Below, piece after piece: positions 14,657 through 22,420 of a stretch of 28,341 nt of DNA (its first letter is position 1; every line of letters begins with the position of its first letter). A program made the position numbers and the translations under genes. The notes beneath the pieces were generated by a model. That model did not search any database. It was not told the origin of the DNA and saw only the letters and a program-made list of their open reading frames with translations. This stretch comes from DASWIG01 sp965371445 (GTDB lineage Bacteria > Acidobacteriota > Thermoanaerobaculia > Multivoradales > J023): the NCBI GenBank assembly GCA_965371445.1, contig CBDUYN010000136.1:1-28341 (forward strand). Direction: 5' to 3'.

Positions 14657-17600
14657 TTACTTGCTGTGCGGGACCGAGACGAAGGCCTCGGCGCTTGCCG
14701 AATGGCTCGCCGTGTCGATGCATTCCACCTCAAGCGTGTAGAGCCGGCCGTTTCCCCGGCCGCTCCGCTCGGCTCGCAAATCGACCGTCAGGTCGCCCGT
14801 GATTTCCCAATCCGGCTTCGTGTTGCCATCGCCCTGCGAATTCACCGGCTCGTTGCTCGTCACCGAAACGATCCGGCACACCGGCGTGGCGTCGCAGACG
14901 TCGCTGACCGAGGCCGTGACGCGGATCGGTCGCATCTTGTGGTTGGGCGGCCACAGGAGCTCCGGTGTCGGGACGACGTCGTCGATCGCCGGCGGCGTGG
15001 TGTCGGCCACCGTCACCAGGAGTCCGGACGTCGCCGTATTGCCGGCAGCATCCACCGTGCTGAAGCTCACGGCGGTCGAACCCAGGGGGAAGCTGGCCGG
15101 CGCGTCGCTGGTCACGGGCACAGGCCCGTCGCAATTGTCGATGGCCGTGGGAGGTGTCACCGACACCGGCGTCCCGTCGGGTCCTGAGCACTCGGCCTCG
15201 ATCAGCTCGGGCACGTCGCCGAGCACTGGTGCCGTCCTATCCTCCGCGGTCACCTCGACCTGCGCGCTGTCGGTGCCGCCGTTGCCGTCGTCCACGGTGA
15301 GGGTGATCTGGTGGGTCCCGGGCGCCAGGGTGAGGCTCGGGGCGACGCCGCTTGCCGTACCGAAGGCCCCGGTCCACGTGTAGGACAGCGAATCGCCGTC
15401 CGGATCGAAAGAACCACTACCGTCGAGAGCGACTTGTGCCAGACAGTCCGCCCCCACGCCGAGTGTCTGATCGCCTCCCGCGGCGGCTACCGGCGGCTCG
15501 TTGCCCCCGGCCGTCACTTCGAACGCGGCTGAGAATTCGGAGGTGTTTCCGGCGTCGTCCGTGGCGGTCGCGGTGACGAACGTGCCCGGCGCCAGCGCCG
15601 GCACCGGCACGCTAAAGGTTCCAAGGCACATGGAGTCCGTGACGACCGCCACCGTCACAAGCGGTGTGCGTCCCTCGCCAAAGCCGGAGGCATCGGAGCC
15701 GCTGCTCGCGAAGAGCTCGACCTCGAAAGCACGATTCGCAACGCTGTCAAGAAAGCCGTCGACGGTGGTCGTCGCGCCGTCCGTCTCGGCTCCGGTTATG
15801 ACCGGGAAGTTTTGTAGCAGATTACCTCCGGGATCGGTGTCGCACGAATCGTTCGGCGTCACCGTCGACGGCAACTCGGTGGGAGGAAAGGGCGGCGGCA
15901 GCAGGTTGACGCCGAGGCCGTCGTTCGAGTGGATCGAGTTTCCCTTCACCGTGTTCCCCTGGTGGCCGTTGACCGTGTAGGAAACCCCAAAGCGATAATC
16001 CGGCGCGTCGAGGACACCGTCACCGCCGTTGAAGGCGATCGTGTTTCCCTCGATCAGGTTCCTCGGCGACCCCGCACAGGTCAGACGAATTCCGTGGCCG
16101 CCGTTGCCGAGGCCGGTGACGCCGGCTCGGTCGGTGCCGATCCGATTGTCGAGCAGGAGGTCGTCCGCCGCATCGCAGAGGGTCAGCCCATCCCCGAGGT
16201 TCCCCGAGATCAGGTTCCCCTGGACCACGTTCTCCCGGGCCTGGGCGAAGGGAGATCCGTAGCCGCCGATGGAAATGCCCGATCCGTTTGGCACCGCCAA
16301 GGTTCCCGAGGGATCCGTCCCGACGTAGTTGTCGAGGAGGAGATTGCGCGACGGCGTCGAGTCGAACGGCAGGCGGCTCAACGCCAGGCCGGTGCCGGGA
16401 AAGCCGTTGATGACCAATCCGATCACCGCGCTGTCGTCACCGCTGATGACGATCCCCGAGCCGCTCGTCAGCCCTCCGCCGTTGACGAGGACCTCTGGGC
16501 CCCATGGGTTGGAGGCCCCCGTGAACGCCGTCTGTGAAGTCGCGTCGAGGACGGTCTTGTTGCGTAGCGGGGGTAGAGCCGTAACAGGTTGGATCGTAAA
16601 CACCGTACCGTCGAAACCCGGGTCGGTGATGGGAATGTTGAAGACGATGTCGTCCGGGCTGTTGGGATCGGCGTTGGCGTCGAGGATCGCCTGGCGAAGA
16701 GAGCCGAAACCGCCGTCATTCGTGTTGATGACCAGAGGACCCAGGGGTGTCGGTGGGGTGACGTCTTGAACGATCGTCACTACGCTGGAGCTCAAGTTGG
16801 CGACGTAGACTTTTCCGGTCAGGCGATTGACCTCGGTGTCGGAATTGCTGCCGCCGGTCGCCAGGGTCGCCACCAGGCTTCTTGTCGCGACGTCGACGAT
16901 AGCCAGCGAGCCACTGGTACAGGATACGTAGAGCCTCCCGGTGGCGGGGTTGACGTCGAGGCCTCGCGGCCCGGAGGGTACGCCAATCGTTGCCACGACG
17001 ACATTGGAGGCGCCGTCGATCACCGAGACACTGGCGCTGCCGCGGTTACTCGCGAACACGAGGTCACGGCTCTCGTCCACGGCTACGTCGTTGACGCTCG
17101 ATCCTGTCGTAATGCTGGCGACGACCGTGCTCGACGCCCCACTGATCACGCGGACGGCGTTGCCGCCTTCCGTGGCGACGTAGACCCGATTGCTCAACGT
17201 GTTGACAGCGACGCCCAGGGCACGTCCCGGACCGGTGGCGATGGTCGTCAAAAGGGCGTGGCTCGTACGATCGAAGACCGATACGTTCGAGCTGTTGGCG
17301 TTGGCCACGTAGATCCTGTTCGACAGCGGATTGATCGCCACGTCGTGAGGGTTCCAGCCAGCGGTCAGGTCAGGCATGAGCCGCGAGTTGGTCGCGAGGT
17401 CGATCACGCTGACGTTGGACGTGCGCAAGTTGTGATGGGTCACATAGAGCACGTTGGCGGCGACGTCGATCGCTTGTCCACGCAGGGCATTCCAACCGCT
17501 GGCAAGAGGGATGGTTCCGATGATCGTGTCGCTGGTGCCGTCGACGACGAAGAGGCTGCTGGGACCAAAATTGTCATCGGCGACATACGCCGTGCCGGTC

Positions 17601-17755
17601 ACCGGGTGGATGACGACATCGATCGGCCGCGTGATGCTGATGCTCCCGATGACCGATTGAGATTGGGCATCGCTGGCGAATCCAACGAGCAGAACGGAGA
17701 ATAGGACCAGACCTAGTCGGCCGGTGAATCCTGATATACCATGATCTTTTATCAT
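14657..17755 (-). CDS. Giant secreted YVTN-propeller / beta-helix / PKD / HYR protein
   Basis: This encodes 1032 residues. The ATG at 17755 has AAGGAG (17761-17766) 5 bases upstream; the frame is open 26 codons further but without support. A signal peptide spans about 1-33 (cleavage near SDAQS-Q). Residues 35-330 hold seven YVTN-type repeats (for example PRGLDVNPATGRLYVSCTSG). At 341-361 NTNDGGFGSLRQAILDAN is the CSLREA-like motif that normally precedes a parallel beta-helix, which follows to about 620 (VVQGNLISGNLGDGL, LIEGNTIAFNGGDG). NDSCDTDPGGNLLQNFPV at 635-652 is typical of this class. PKD/Ig-like strands follow (755-836), an HYR domain (840-918), and a final domain with LWPPNHKMRPI (934-944). 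It is probably a surface or secreted adhesion protein. No sorting motif is seen at the C-terminus. Confidence 0.88.
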   Translation of the reverse strand: MIKDHGISGFTGRLGLVLFSVLLVGFASDAQSQSVIGSISITRPIDVVIHPVTGTAYVADDNFGPSSLFVVDGTSDTIIGTIPLASGWNALRGQAIDVAANVLYVTHHNLRTSNVSVIDLATNSRLMPDLTAGWNPHDVAINPLSNRIYVANANSSNVSVFDRTSHALLTTIATGPGRALGVAVNTLSNRVYVATEGGNAVRVISGASSTVVASITTGSSVNDVAVDESRDLVFASNRGSASVSVIDGASNVVVATIGVPSGPRGLDVNPATGRLYVSCTSGSLAIVDVATRSLVATLATGGSNSDTEVNRLTGKVYVANLSSSVVTIVQDVTPPTPLGPLVINTNDGGFGSLRQAILDANADPNSPDDIVFNIPITDPGFDGTVFTIQPVTALPPLRNKTVLDATSQTAFTGASNPWGPEVLVNGGGLTSGSGIVISGDDSAVIGLVINGFPGTGLALSRLPFDSTPSRNLLLDNYVGTDPSGTLAVPNGSGISIGGYGSPFAQARENVVQGNLISGNLGDGLTLCDAADDLLLDNRIGTDRAGVTGLGNGGHGIRLTCAGSPRNLIEGNTIAFNGGDGVLDAPDYRFGVSYTVNGHQGNTVKGNSIHSNDGLGVNLLPPPFPPTELPSTVTPNDSCDTDPGGNLLQNFPVITGAETDGATTTVDGFLDSVANRAFEVELFASSGSDASGFGEGRTPLVTVAVVTDSMCLGTFSVPVPALAPGTFVTATATDDAGNTSEFSAAFEVTAGGNEPPVAAAGGDQTLGVGADCLAQVALDGSGSFDPDGDSLSYTWTGAFGTASGVAPSLTLAPGTHQITLTVDDGNGGTDSAQVEVTAEDRTAPVLGDVPELIEAECSGPDGTPVSVTPPTAIDNCDGPVPVTSDAPASFPLGSTAVSFSTVDAAGNTATSGLLVTVADTTPPAIDDVVPTPELLWPPNHKMRPIRVTASVSDVCDATPVCRIVSVTSNEPVNSQGDGNTKPDWEITGDLTVDLRAERSGRGNGRLYTLEVECIDTASHSASAEAFVSVPHSK

Positions 17756-17810
17756 GATGACTCCTTGTTTGTTTGGCAGGTTAGAGCTCTTCGCCCTGTC
17801 GAGCGTCCCG

Positions 17811-17907
17811 GAGAAGGCAGCATCCATCGACACCGACGGCGGAAAATGCTCCCAGCCTCTGACTGGTCGACCGTCAGCCTCTCGCCAGCGCCCGCAGCTG
17901 CCTTCTC
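17811..17907. repeat. 11-bp inverted repeat in the leader of the giant propeller gene
   Basis: GAGAAGGCAGC (17811-17821) and GCTGCCTTCTC (17897-17907) are perfect inverse copies 75 bases apart, upstream of the ATG at 17755 on the minus strand. If transcribed they would form a long-loop hairpin in the 5' leader. It could also be a bipartite operator. Confidence 0.35.
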
Positions 17908-17969
17908 GGTGTTTTGACTCTTATTCGCATCCTTCACTCCTACAGAGACACGACGGAGGGCTATTGGGG

Positions 17970-18110
17970 TTAGTCGGACGGCTCAGAATCGCTCCGTCCG
18001 CTCGCTTTCCTGGGAAGCGGAAGGGCTCGTTCGGTCATCGCCACGGCGGCCGCGTAGACGAGCGCCGACAGCACAAGAACGGACGCCCTGCGGGCGGGCC
18101 GGCGGGACGC
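17970..18110 (-). pseudogene. Possible remnant of a membrane protein C-terminus
   Basis: The minus strand reads RASVLVLSALVYAAAVAMTE then RALPLPRKASGRSDSEPSD and a TAA at 17970-17972: one hydrophobic segment followed by a polar tail, with GC-rich third positions. No start, ribosome binding site or upstream partner frame is seen. Otherwise the stretch 17756-18138 holds only the leader of the giant propeller gene. Confidence 0.25.
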
Positions 18111-18138
18111 CGACGCTCCCAGCACAGGACCGGGGTGC

Positions 18139-18484
18139 TCAGAGCAGCGGCCGGAAGCGTGTCTTGGTCGCTTCGAGGACCACTAACGTTCCTGGCAACC
18201 GCTCTGCCGCGATGGCCACCAGGCTACGAAGACGCGGAATCTTCAGGGTCCGCTGTGCGACGTCGAATCGTAACAGCACGATCCCGTGAGCGGGTCGACG
18301 AAGGCGATAAACCAATTCGCCAAAGTCCTTGTCTTCGGTCAGCAGGATTCGTTGTTCGGAGTCAGCGCGACGGAGCACGTCCGGATCAGCAGCGCCCCTT
18401 TGCGACTCGGCGACGTACACCACATCGTGCGCGCAGAGCCGCCACCGCGCCGGCATCGCAGCATTCATCGGCGAGGAACCTCAA
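18139..18484 (-). pseudogene. DUF5615 PIN-like toxin, 5' frameshifted
   Basis: The second gene of a toxin-antitoxin-type pair. A TTG at 18484 overlaps the antitoxin stop (TTGA) and opens the family's normal start LRFLADECCDAGAVAALRA. The expected continuation HDVVYVAE lies in the next frame, from about 18430, followed by the family core: ILLTEDKDFGELVYR with the acidic residues expected of a PIN-like nuclease, GIVLLRF, and a C-terminus at 18139. An indel around 18420-18432 therefore splits the gene; the spacing suggests a few codons were lost. A start at the ATG at 18468 would yield 109 residues lacking the true N-terminal strand and its conserved Asp. Probably inactive, unless recoding or sequencing error explains the shift. 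Confidence 0.7.
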
Positions 18485-18717
18485 AGACGCTGCCCGTCGG
18501 CGAAGAGGATTTCTTCCTGGGCCAGATAGCTTGCGGCGAAACCGGTCGCCGCATAGACGTCCTCGACTTGCAGGTGCGGGTGGTCCGTCCTGATTTCGTC
18601 GACCGTCATACCGCCCGCCAGCTTCCGAAGGATCTGCTCGACGGTGATCCGGGTCCCTTTGATGACCGGTTTGCCGAACATGATCTCGGGATTGATCTCG
18701 ATCCTCTCATGGGTCAT
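18481..18717 (-). CDS. DUF433 antitoxin
   Basis: This encodes 78 residues, the normal length. The family pattern is complete: IEINPEIMFGKPVIKGTRIT at 6-25, VEQILRKLAGGMTVDEI (26-42) and HPHLQVEDVYAA (46-57). DUF433 proteins carry a winged/helix-turn-helix-like fold and act as antitoxins, usually directly upstream of a DUF5615 PIN-like toxin as here. A strong GGAGGTCACC ribosome binding site precedes the ATG at 18717. The stop overlaps the TTG of the toxin by the TTGA arrangement, so translation would be coupled. The antitoxin remains intact while the toxin is frameshifted. Confidence 0.88.
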   Translation of the reverse strand: MTHERIEINPEIMFGKPVIKGTRITVEQILRKLAGGMTVDEIRTDHPHLQVEDVYAATGFAASYLAQEEILFADGQRL

Positions 18718-18734
18718 GGTGACCTCCGTTGGTT

Positions 18735-18985
18735 CTTCTCATGGTGGCATTCGCCCCTCTTGATGTCAACCAGGAAGCGCCGGGCGCGGCGCCCACATGA
18801 CCGCCGGTTCTCGCCTGGCGCGCGGCCCAGGACGGCGGCCGGAGGTGCCACCACCACGCCTCGGCGACCGGCGTGAAGCGTTGGCGGAAGGCGTCGAGCC
18901 GCGGCACGAGAGCCAGCCGCGCGGCGAGGTCCGACAGGGTTTCGTCGGCCTTCAGAACCGTGGCCGCGTCGCCAGCGTCCAACTC
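18735..18985 (-). pseudogene. Possible gene remnant, family uncertain
   Basis: The minus strand reads AATVLKADETLSDLAARLAL then VPRLDAFRQRFTPVAEAWWW and HLRPPS, which looks like a real helical protein segment ending in a Trp cluster, then loses character before the DUF433 start. The frame begins at a weak TTG (18982) and has no ribosome binding site. The AWWW segment reminds me of the juxtamembrane part of some membrane-bound signalling proteins, but I cannot name a family. The rest of 18986-19180 has no gene. Confidence 0.3.
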
Positions 18986-19019
18986 GCCGTGAGCGTGACG
19001 TCGGGCGACGGTGTCGCCG

Positions 19020-19116
19020 CGGAGCGGACGGGTCGGTCCTTCCCACGTCTTCCGGAGCCTCCGGGACGCCTCCCGGGATCTCCGGAACGGACGGGACGGA
19101 TCGTCCTACGTCTCCC
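19020..19116. repeat. Imperfect direct repeat, 63-bp period
   Basis: A 34-base segment starting CGGAGCGGACGGG at 19020-19053 recurs at 19083-19116 (CGGAACGGACGGG..) with 26 of 34 positions identical. The spacing of 63 bp equals 21 codons. It lies in the non-genic leader of the second Uma2 gene. Confidence 0.5.
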
Positions 19117-19180
19117 AGGGCTGGGAGGTCGCCACAGAGCACGGTTTCAGGGTATGCTCGGCTCTCGAACAGGAGGCACG

Positions 19181-19783
19181 ATGGCCCAGCCCGAACCGGC
19201 ACCACGCTACACGCCCGCACAATACCTGGCCCTGGAGAGAGCGGCGGAGACGAAGAGCGAGTACTTGGGCGGAGAGATCTTCGCCATGGCCGGAGCGAGC
19301 CGGCGTCACAACCTGATTACCGGCAGCATCGTCACCCGGCTCACGATCCAGCTGGAGCGACGGCCGTGCGAGGTGTATCCCAGCGACATGCGAGTCAAGG
19401 TCCCGGCGACGGGGCTCTACACCTACCCTGACGTGGTGGTGGTCTGCGAGGAGCCACAGTTCGAGGACGCCGAGCTCGACGTCCTCCTCAATCCGACGCT
19501 CCTGGTCGAGGTGCTGTCGAAGTCCACGGCCGGCCACGACCGGGGGGCCAAGTTCGACCACTACCGGACGATCGCGTCGCTGCGGGAGGTGCTCTTCGTC
19601 GCCCAGGACAGCGTCCACGTGGTCCACTACGTCCGCCAGGACGACGGCACCTGGATCCTCTCGGAGAGCCAGGATCCGAAGGGCCGTCTTTCTCTGGTCT
19701 CGATCGAGGCGCAACTGCTCCTCTCGGAGGTCTACGCCAAGGTCCGCTTCGACGACGCGTCCGGACCGACGCGGGTTTCGTGA
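19181..19783 (+). CDS. Uma2 family endonuclease-like protein (second copy)
   Basis: This encodes 200 residues from an ATG with AGGAGG at 19171-19176. The Uma2 core is complete: YTPAQYLALE (10-19), SEYLGGEIFAMAG (26-38), YPDVVVVCEE with Asp84, LLVEVLSKST with Glu110, and K124 in RGAKF. It shares the overall plan of the copy at 2022-2585 (EIxAMAGAS, YPDxxVVC, NPTLxVEVLS, DRGxK) but differs in most other positions, so it is a distant paralogue, not a recent duplicate. It is flanked by a degenerate toxin locus and a truncated radical SAM gene, fitting accessory DNA. Confidence 0.9.
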   Translation: MAQPEPAPRYTPAQYLALERAAETKSEYLGGEIFAMAGASRRHNLITGSIVTRLTIQLERRPCEVYPSDMRVKVPATGLYTYPDVVVVCEEPQFEDAELDVLLNPTLLVEVLSKSTAGHDRGAKFDHYRTIASLREVLFVAQDSVHVVHYVRQDDGTWILSESQDPKGRLSLVSIEAQLLLSEVYAKVRFDDASGPTRVS

Positions 19784-19840
19784 GACGACGCGGGTATCCA
19801 CTGGATGTCGGCAAGAGGAAGAGGATCCGTTCACGGTCAT

Positions 19841-20281
19841 TCAGAACGTCAACAACGCGGCGCCCTGAGGGCAGCCACGGCGAAACGCCGCCGTGCTGAG
19901 CTCCGGCTGGTGGCGTTCGAGGCCGGCCTTCCTGCACGACAGGCGGTAGAGGTTCTTGATCTGCTCGGCGAAGGGTCCCTCGCCGCGCATGCGGCGGTGA
20001 AAACGCGCCTCCCGAAGCCGTCCGCCGCGCAGCTCGCGCAGCCGGTTCAGGACCTTCTCCTTGCGCTCGGGGAAGAACCGTTCGAGCCAGCCGGTCATCA
20101 GCTCCTCGACGGCGCCGGGCAGGCGCAGGAGGACGTAGCCCGCGAAGGTCGCCCCGGCCTCGGCCGCCGCCGCGAGGACGGCGGGGATCTCGTGGTCGTT
20201 CACCGCCGGCACGATCGGCGCCACCAGGACCCCCACCGGCACGCCGGCCTCGGCCAGCCGGCGCACCGCCTCCAGGCGCCC
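19841..20281 (-). pseudogene. C-terminal remnant of a PA0069-type radical SAM protein
   Basis: About 146 codons read RLEAVRRLAEAGVPVGVLVA, then PIVPAVNDHEIPAVLAAAAE, YVLLRLPGAVEELMTGWLER, RRMRGEGPFAEQIKNLYRLS and an ending PELSTAAFRRG. This is the recognisable C-terminal third of the PA0069/SplB-like radical SAM family. The N-terminal part with the CxxxCxxC [4Fe-4S] motif is missing: the frame loses family character upstream of about 20281 and then abuts the second sulfatase gene. The frame itself is intact to its stop at 19841, so the loss looks like one truncation and not progressive decay. Confidence 0.75.
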
Positions 20282-20425
20282 GAGACCGTCCGGCCCTCGG
20301 AGCTGCGCCGCCTTTGGCTTGTCGCGGCGGCGCTGCGCGGCCTTTGCCGCGCTCGCGATCGTCTACCCCGGCGACGCTTCCCGTCTGTGGCTCTCTTCGA
20401 TTTTGACGAGAAGGGAACAGATTCC

Positions 20426-22279
20426 GTGAAGGAAACAACGAGACGAATCCAGCTCCTCCTCCTGCTGGCGTTGGTGAGTGCCTGCGGCGCGGACCGTCCA
20501 GCGCCAAAACCCGAGCCGGTGCGGCTCCTGGAGCTTGCCCGCGGCGTCGAGGTCGAATGGGGCGCGGCGGAGCGCAAGCGCCCGGAGGAAGCCGCCCCCG
20601 CCCTCGGACGGAAGGTACCCGGCGGGCTCCTGGGACGCGTCACGATGTCGGAGACCGGGGGACGCTCCGCCGAGACGCGGTGGTTCTTCGACGAGCGCGC
20701 GGCCTTTCTCGCACCCTCCGGCACCCGCTACCGCTTTCCCGTCACCCTGCCGCAAGAACCGGTTCTCCAACTGGGCCTCGGCTACCTGAGCCCGCCGGAG
20801 GGAGCGGCACCGCGCTCGGTACGTTTCGAGGTCGAGGTCGCCGGCGAGACGATCCTCGACGAGACCGTGGAGGCCCGTCCGGAAGGCCGCTGGCGCGACC
20901 GCGAGCTCGACCTCGGACCCTGGGCGGGTCGCGACGTCACGGTCGAGCTCAGAACCTCCGGCGAAGGCCCCCCGGTCTGGGCCGCCTGGTCGGCGCCGGA
21001 GATCCTCTCGGCGGCGGGGCGCGAGGAGGGCTGGGACGTCGTCCTCGTGAGCCTCGACACGCTGCGCGCCGACCACCTGGGCTGCTACGGCCATTTGCGC
21101 CCGACGAGCCCGCACCTCGACGCGCTGGCCGACGGCGGCGTCCGCTTCGCCACCGCCGTCGCGCAGTCGCCGTGGACGAAGCCGTCGCATCGATCGCTTT
21201 TGACGGGCCTTTACCCCGTAGCCCACAAGGGCCTCCGGTCGCCGCCCCTGGCCGCCGTCCTGTGGCGGGCCGGCTACCGCACCTGGGCGGTGACCGGCGG
21301 CGGCCAGGTCCATCCCCGCTTCGAGTTCGGACGCGGCTTCGAGACCTACCGCGTCGAGGACTGGATCCGCGCGGTCGACGGCGTCGCCGAGCGCTTCTCC
21401 CGCGGCCGGGGACGCAAGCAGTTCCTCTTCCTTCACACCTACGAGGTCCACGACCCCTACTTCCACACCACCTTTGCCGACGGGCTCCCCAGGGGACGCG
21501 TCGGCGAGCGTTTCGCCAAGGCCGACAAGGATCCACAGCGAATCCAGCCGCCGACGGCGGAGGAGCGGGCCTACGTCGAGGCGCTTTACGACAGCGGCAT
21601 CGCCTTCGTCGACGAGGCGCTCGGCCGCCTCTTCGCGGAATTCGAAAAGCGCGGCGTCCTGGAACGGGCGATCGTCGTCGTGACGAGCGATCACGGCGAG
21701 GAGCTCTGGGAGCACGGCAAATGGGGCCACGGGACGACGGTCTACGACCACCAGCTTCTGGTGCCCCTGATCGTTCACCTGCCCCCGGGGCTGCGCCGGG
21801 AGCTCGGCGCGGCGGCGCTCCCGCCGGGCAGCGTCGTGGCGCGGCAGGTGCGACTCGTCGACCTCTACCCGACGCTTCTGGAGCTCCTCGACGTCCCTCT
21901 CGGACACCGCGTCCAGGGCCGGTCCCTGAAAGACCTCCTCGCCGGCGGGACGTTGCCCGAAATCGACGCCTTCGCCGAGAACACGAACGTTGCCGTCGAG
22001 CAGAAGGCGCTGCGGTCGAGCCGTTTCAAGCTCGTCTACTCCTACCACAAGCGGCGGCGGGCCACGACGGGCCGGACCCAGCTTTACGACCTGCGGCGCG
22101 ACCCGGAGGAGCGGCACGACCTGCTCGAAAAACACCCCGAGCTGGCGGCGGCGCTCATGGCGCGGATGGAGCAGATCATCTTCGGCAGCGGCGAGGCGGG
22201 CTACGACGAGATCAAGCCCGAAGGGATCGATCCGAAGCTGCGCGAGCAGCTCGAGGCCCTTGGCTACCTGGGAAACTGA
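20426..22279 (+). CDS. Sulfatase-like (alkaline phosphatase superfamily) lipoprotein with N-terminal beta domain
   Basis: This encodes 617 residues from a GTG at 20426 with AAGGGA (20411-20416) upstream. The lipobox LVSAC (C20) anchors it in a membrane outside the cytoplasm. Residues 30-198 form a beta-rich extra domain (RFEVEVAGETILDETVEAR, WAGRDVTVELRTSGEGPPVW), unusual for a plain sulfatase. The catalytic domain (about 202-600) has VSLDTLRADHLGCYG with metal ligand D211, SPWTKPSHRSLLTG with T251-K-P-S-H255 in the place of Cys-x-Pro-x-Arg, LHTYEVHDPY (H337, H342) and TSDHGEELWEHG with D422/H423. It ends in LREQLEALGYLGN, the common C-terminal signature. FGly activation is therefore unlikely. 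The substrate is unknown. It shares the T-x-P-x-H variant with the gene at 2962-4998. Confidence 0.87.
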   Translation: MKETTRRIQLLLLLALVSACGADRPAPKPEPVRLLELARGVEVEWGAAERKRPEEAAPALGRKVPGGLLGRVTMSETGGRSAETRWFFDERAAFLAPSGTRYRFPVTLPQEPVLQLGLGYLSPPEGAAPRSVRFEVEVAGETILDETVEARPEGRWRDRELDLGPWAGRDVTVELRTSGEGPPVWAAWSAPEILSAAGREEGWDVVLVSLDTLRADHLGCYGHLRPTSPHLDALADGGVRFATAVAQSPWTKPSHRSLLTGLYPVAHKGLRSPPLAAVLWRAGYRTWAVTGGGQVHPRFEFGRGFETYRVEDWIRAVDGVAERFSRGRGRKQFLFLHTYEVHDPYFHTTFADGLPRGRVGERFAKADKDPQRIQPPTAEERAYVEALYDSGIAFVDEALGRLFAEFEKRGVLERAIVVVTSDHGEELWEHGKWGHGTTVYDHQLLVPLIVHLPPGLRRELGAAALPPGSVVARQVRLVDLYPTLLELLDVPLGHRVQGRSLKDLLAGGTLPEIDAFAENTNVAVEQKALRSSRFKLVYSYHKRRRATTGRTQLYDLRRDPEERHDLLEKHPELAAALMARMEQIIFGSGEAGYDEIKPEGIDPKLREQLEALGYLGN

Positions 22280-22295
22280 GGTCGTGTGGTGACGA

Positions 22296-22347
22296 CCCCG
22301 CGCCGTACCGCGGGGAAGACGCTGCCTGCGGGTGCCCTCGGGCACCC
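22296..22347. terminator. Two tandem GC-rich hairpins between convergent genes
   Basis: CCCCGCG (22296-22302) pairs with CGCGGGG (22309-22315), and GGGTGCC (22330-22336) pairs with GGCACCC (22341-22347) around a CTCG tetraloop. They lie just after the sulfatase stop and before the 3' end of the convergent lipoprotein gene. There are no T-tracts, so they may block read-through or protect 3' ends. Confidence 0.5.
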
Positions 22348-22420
22348 TCGAAGACGAGACGGCGCAGCTGACGCTCTCCTATGTCGCTGTTGGCGGACTC
22401 CTGCGGATCAGCTCCAAGTG

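Noticed and set aside
18797..19180. N-terminal extension of the second Uma2 protein
   Set aside because: The frame is open, but AGGAGG directly before the ATG at 19181 and homology of the start to other Uma2 proteins argue against it.
19805..20425. N-terminal extension of the second sulfatase
   Set aside because: The upstream frame is antisense to the radical SAM remnant; the GTG at 20426 directly precedes a proper lipoprotein signal.
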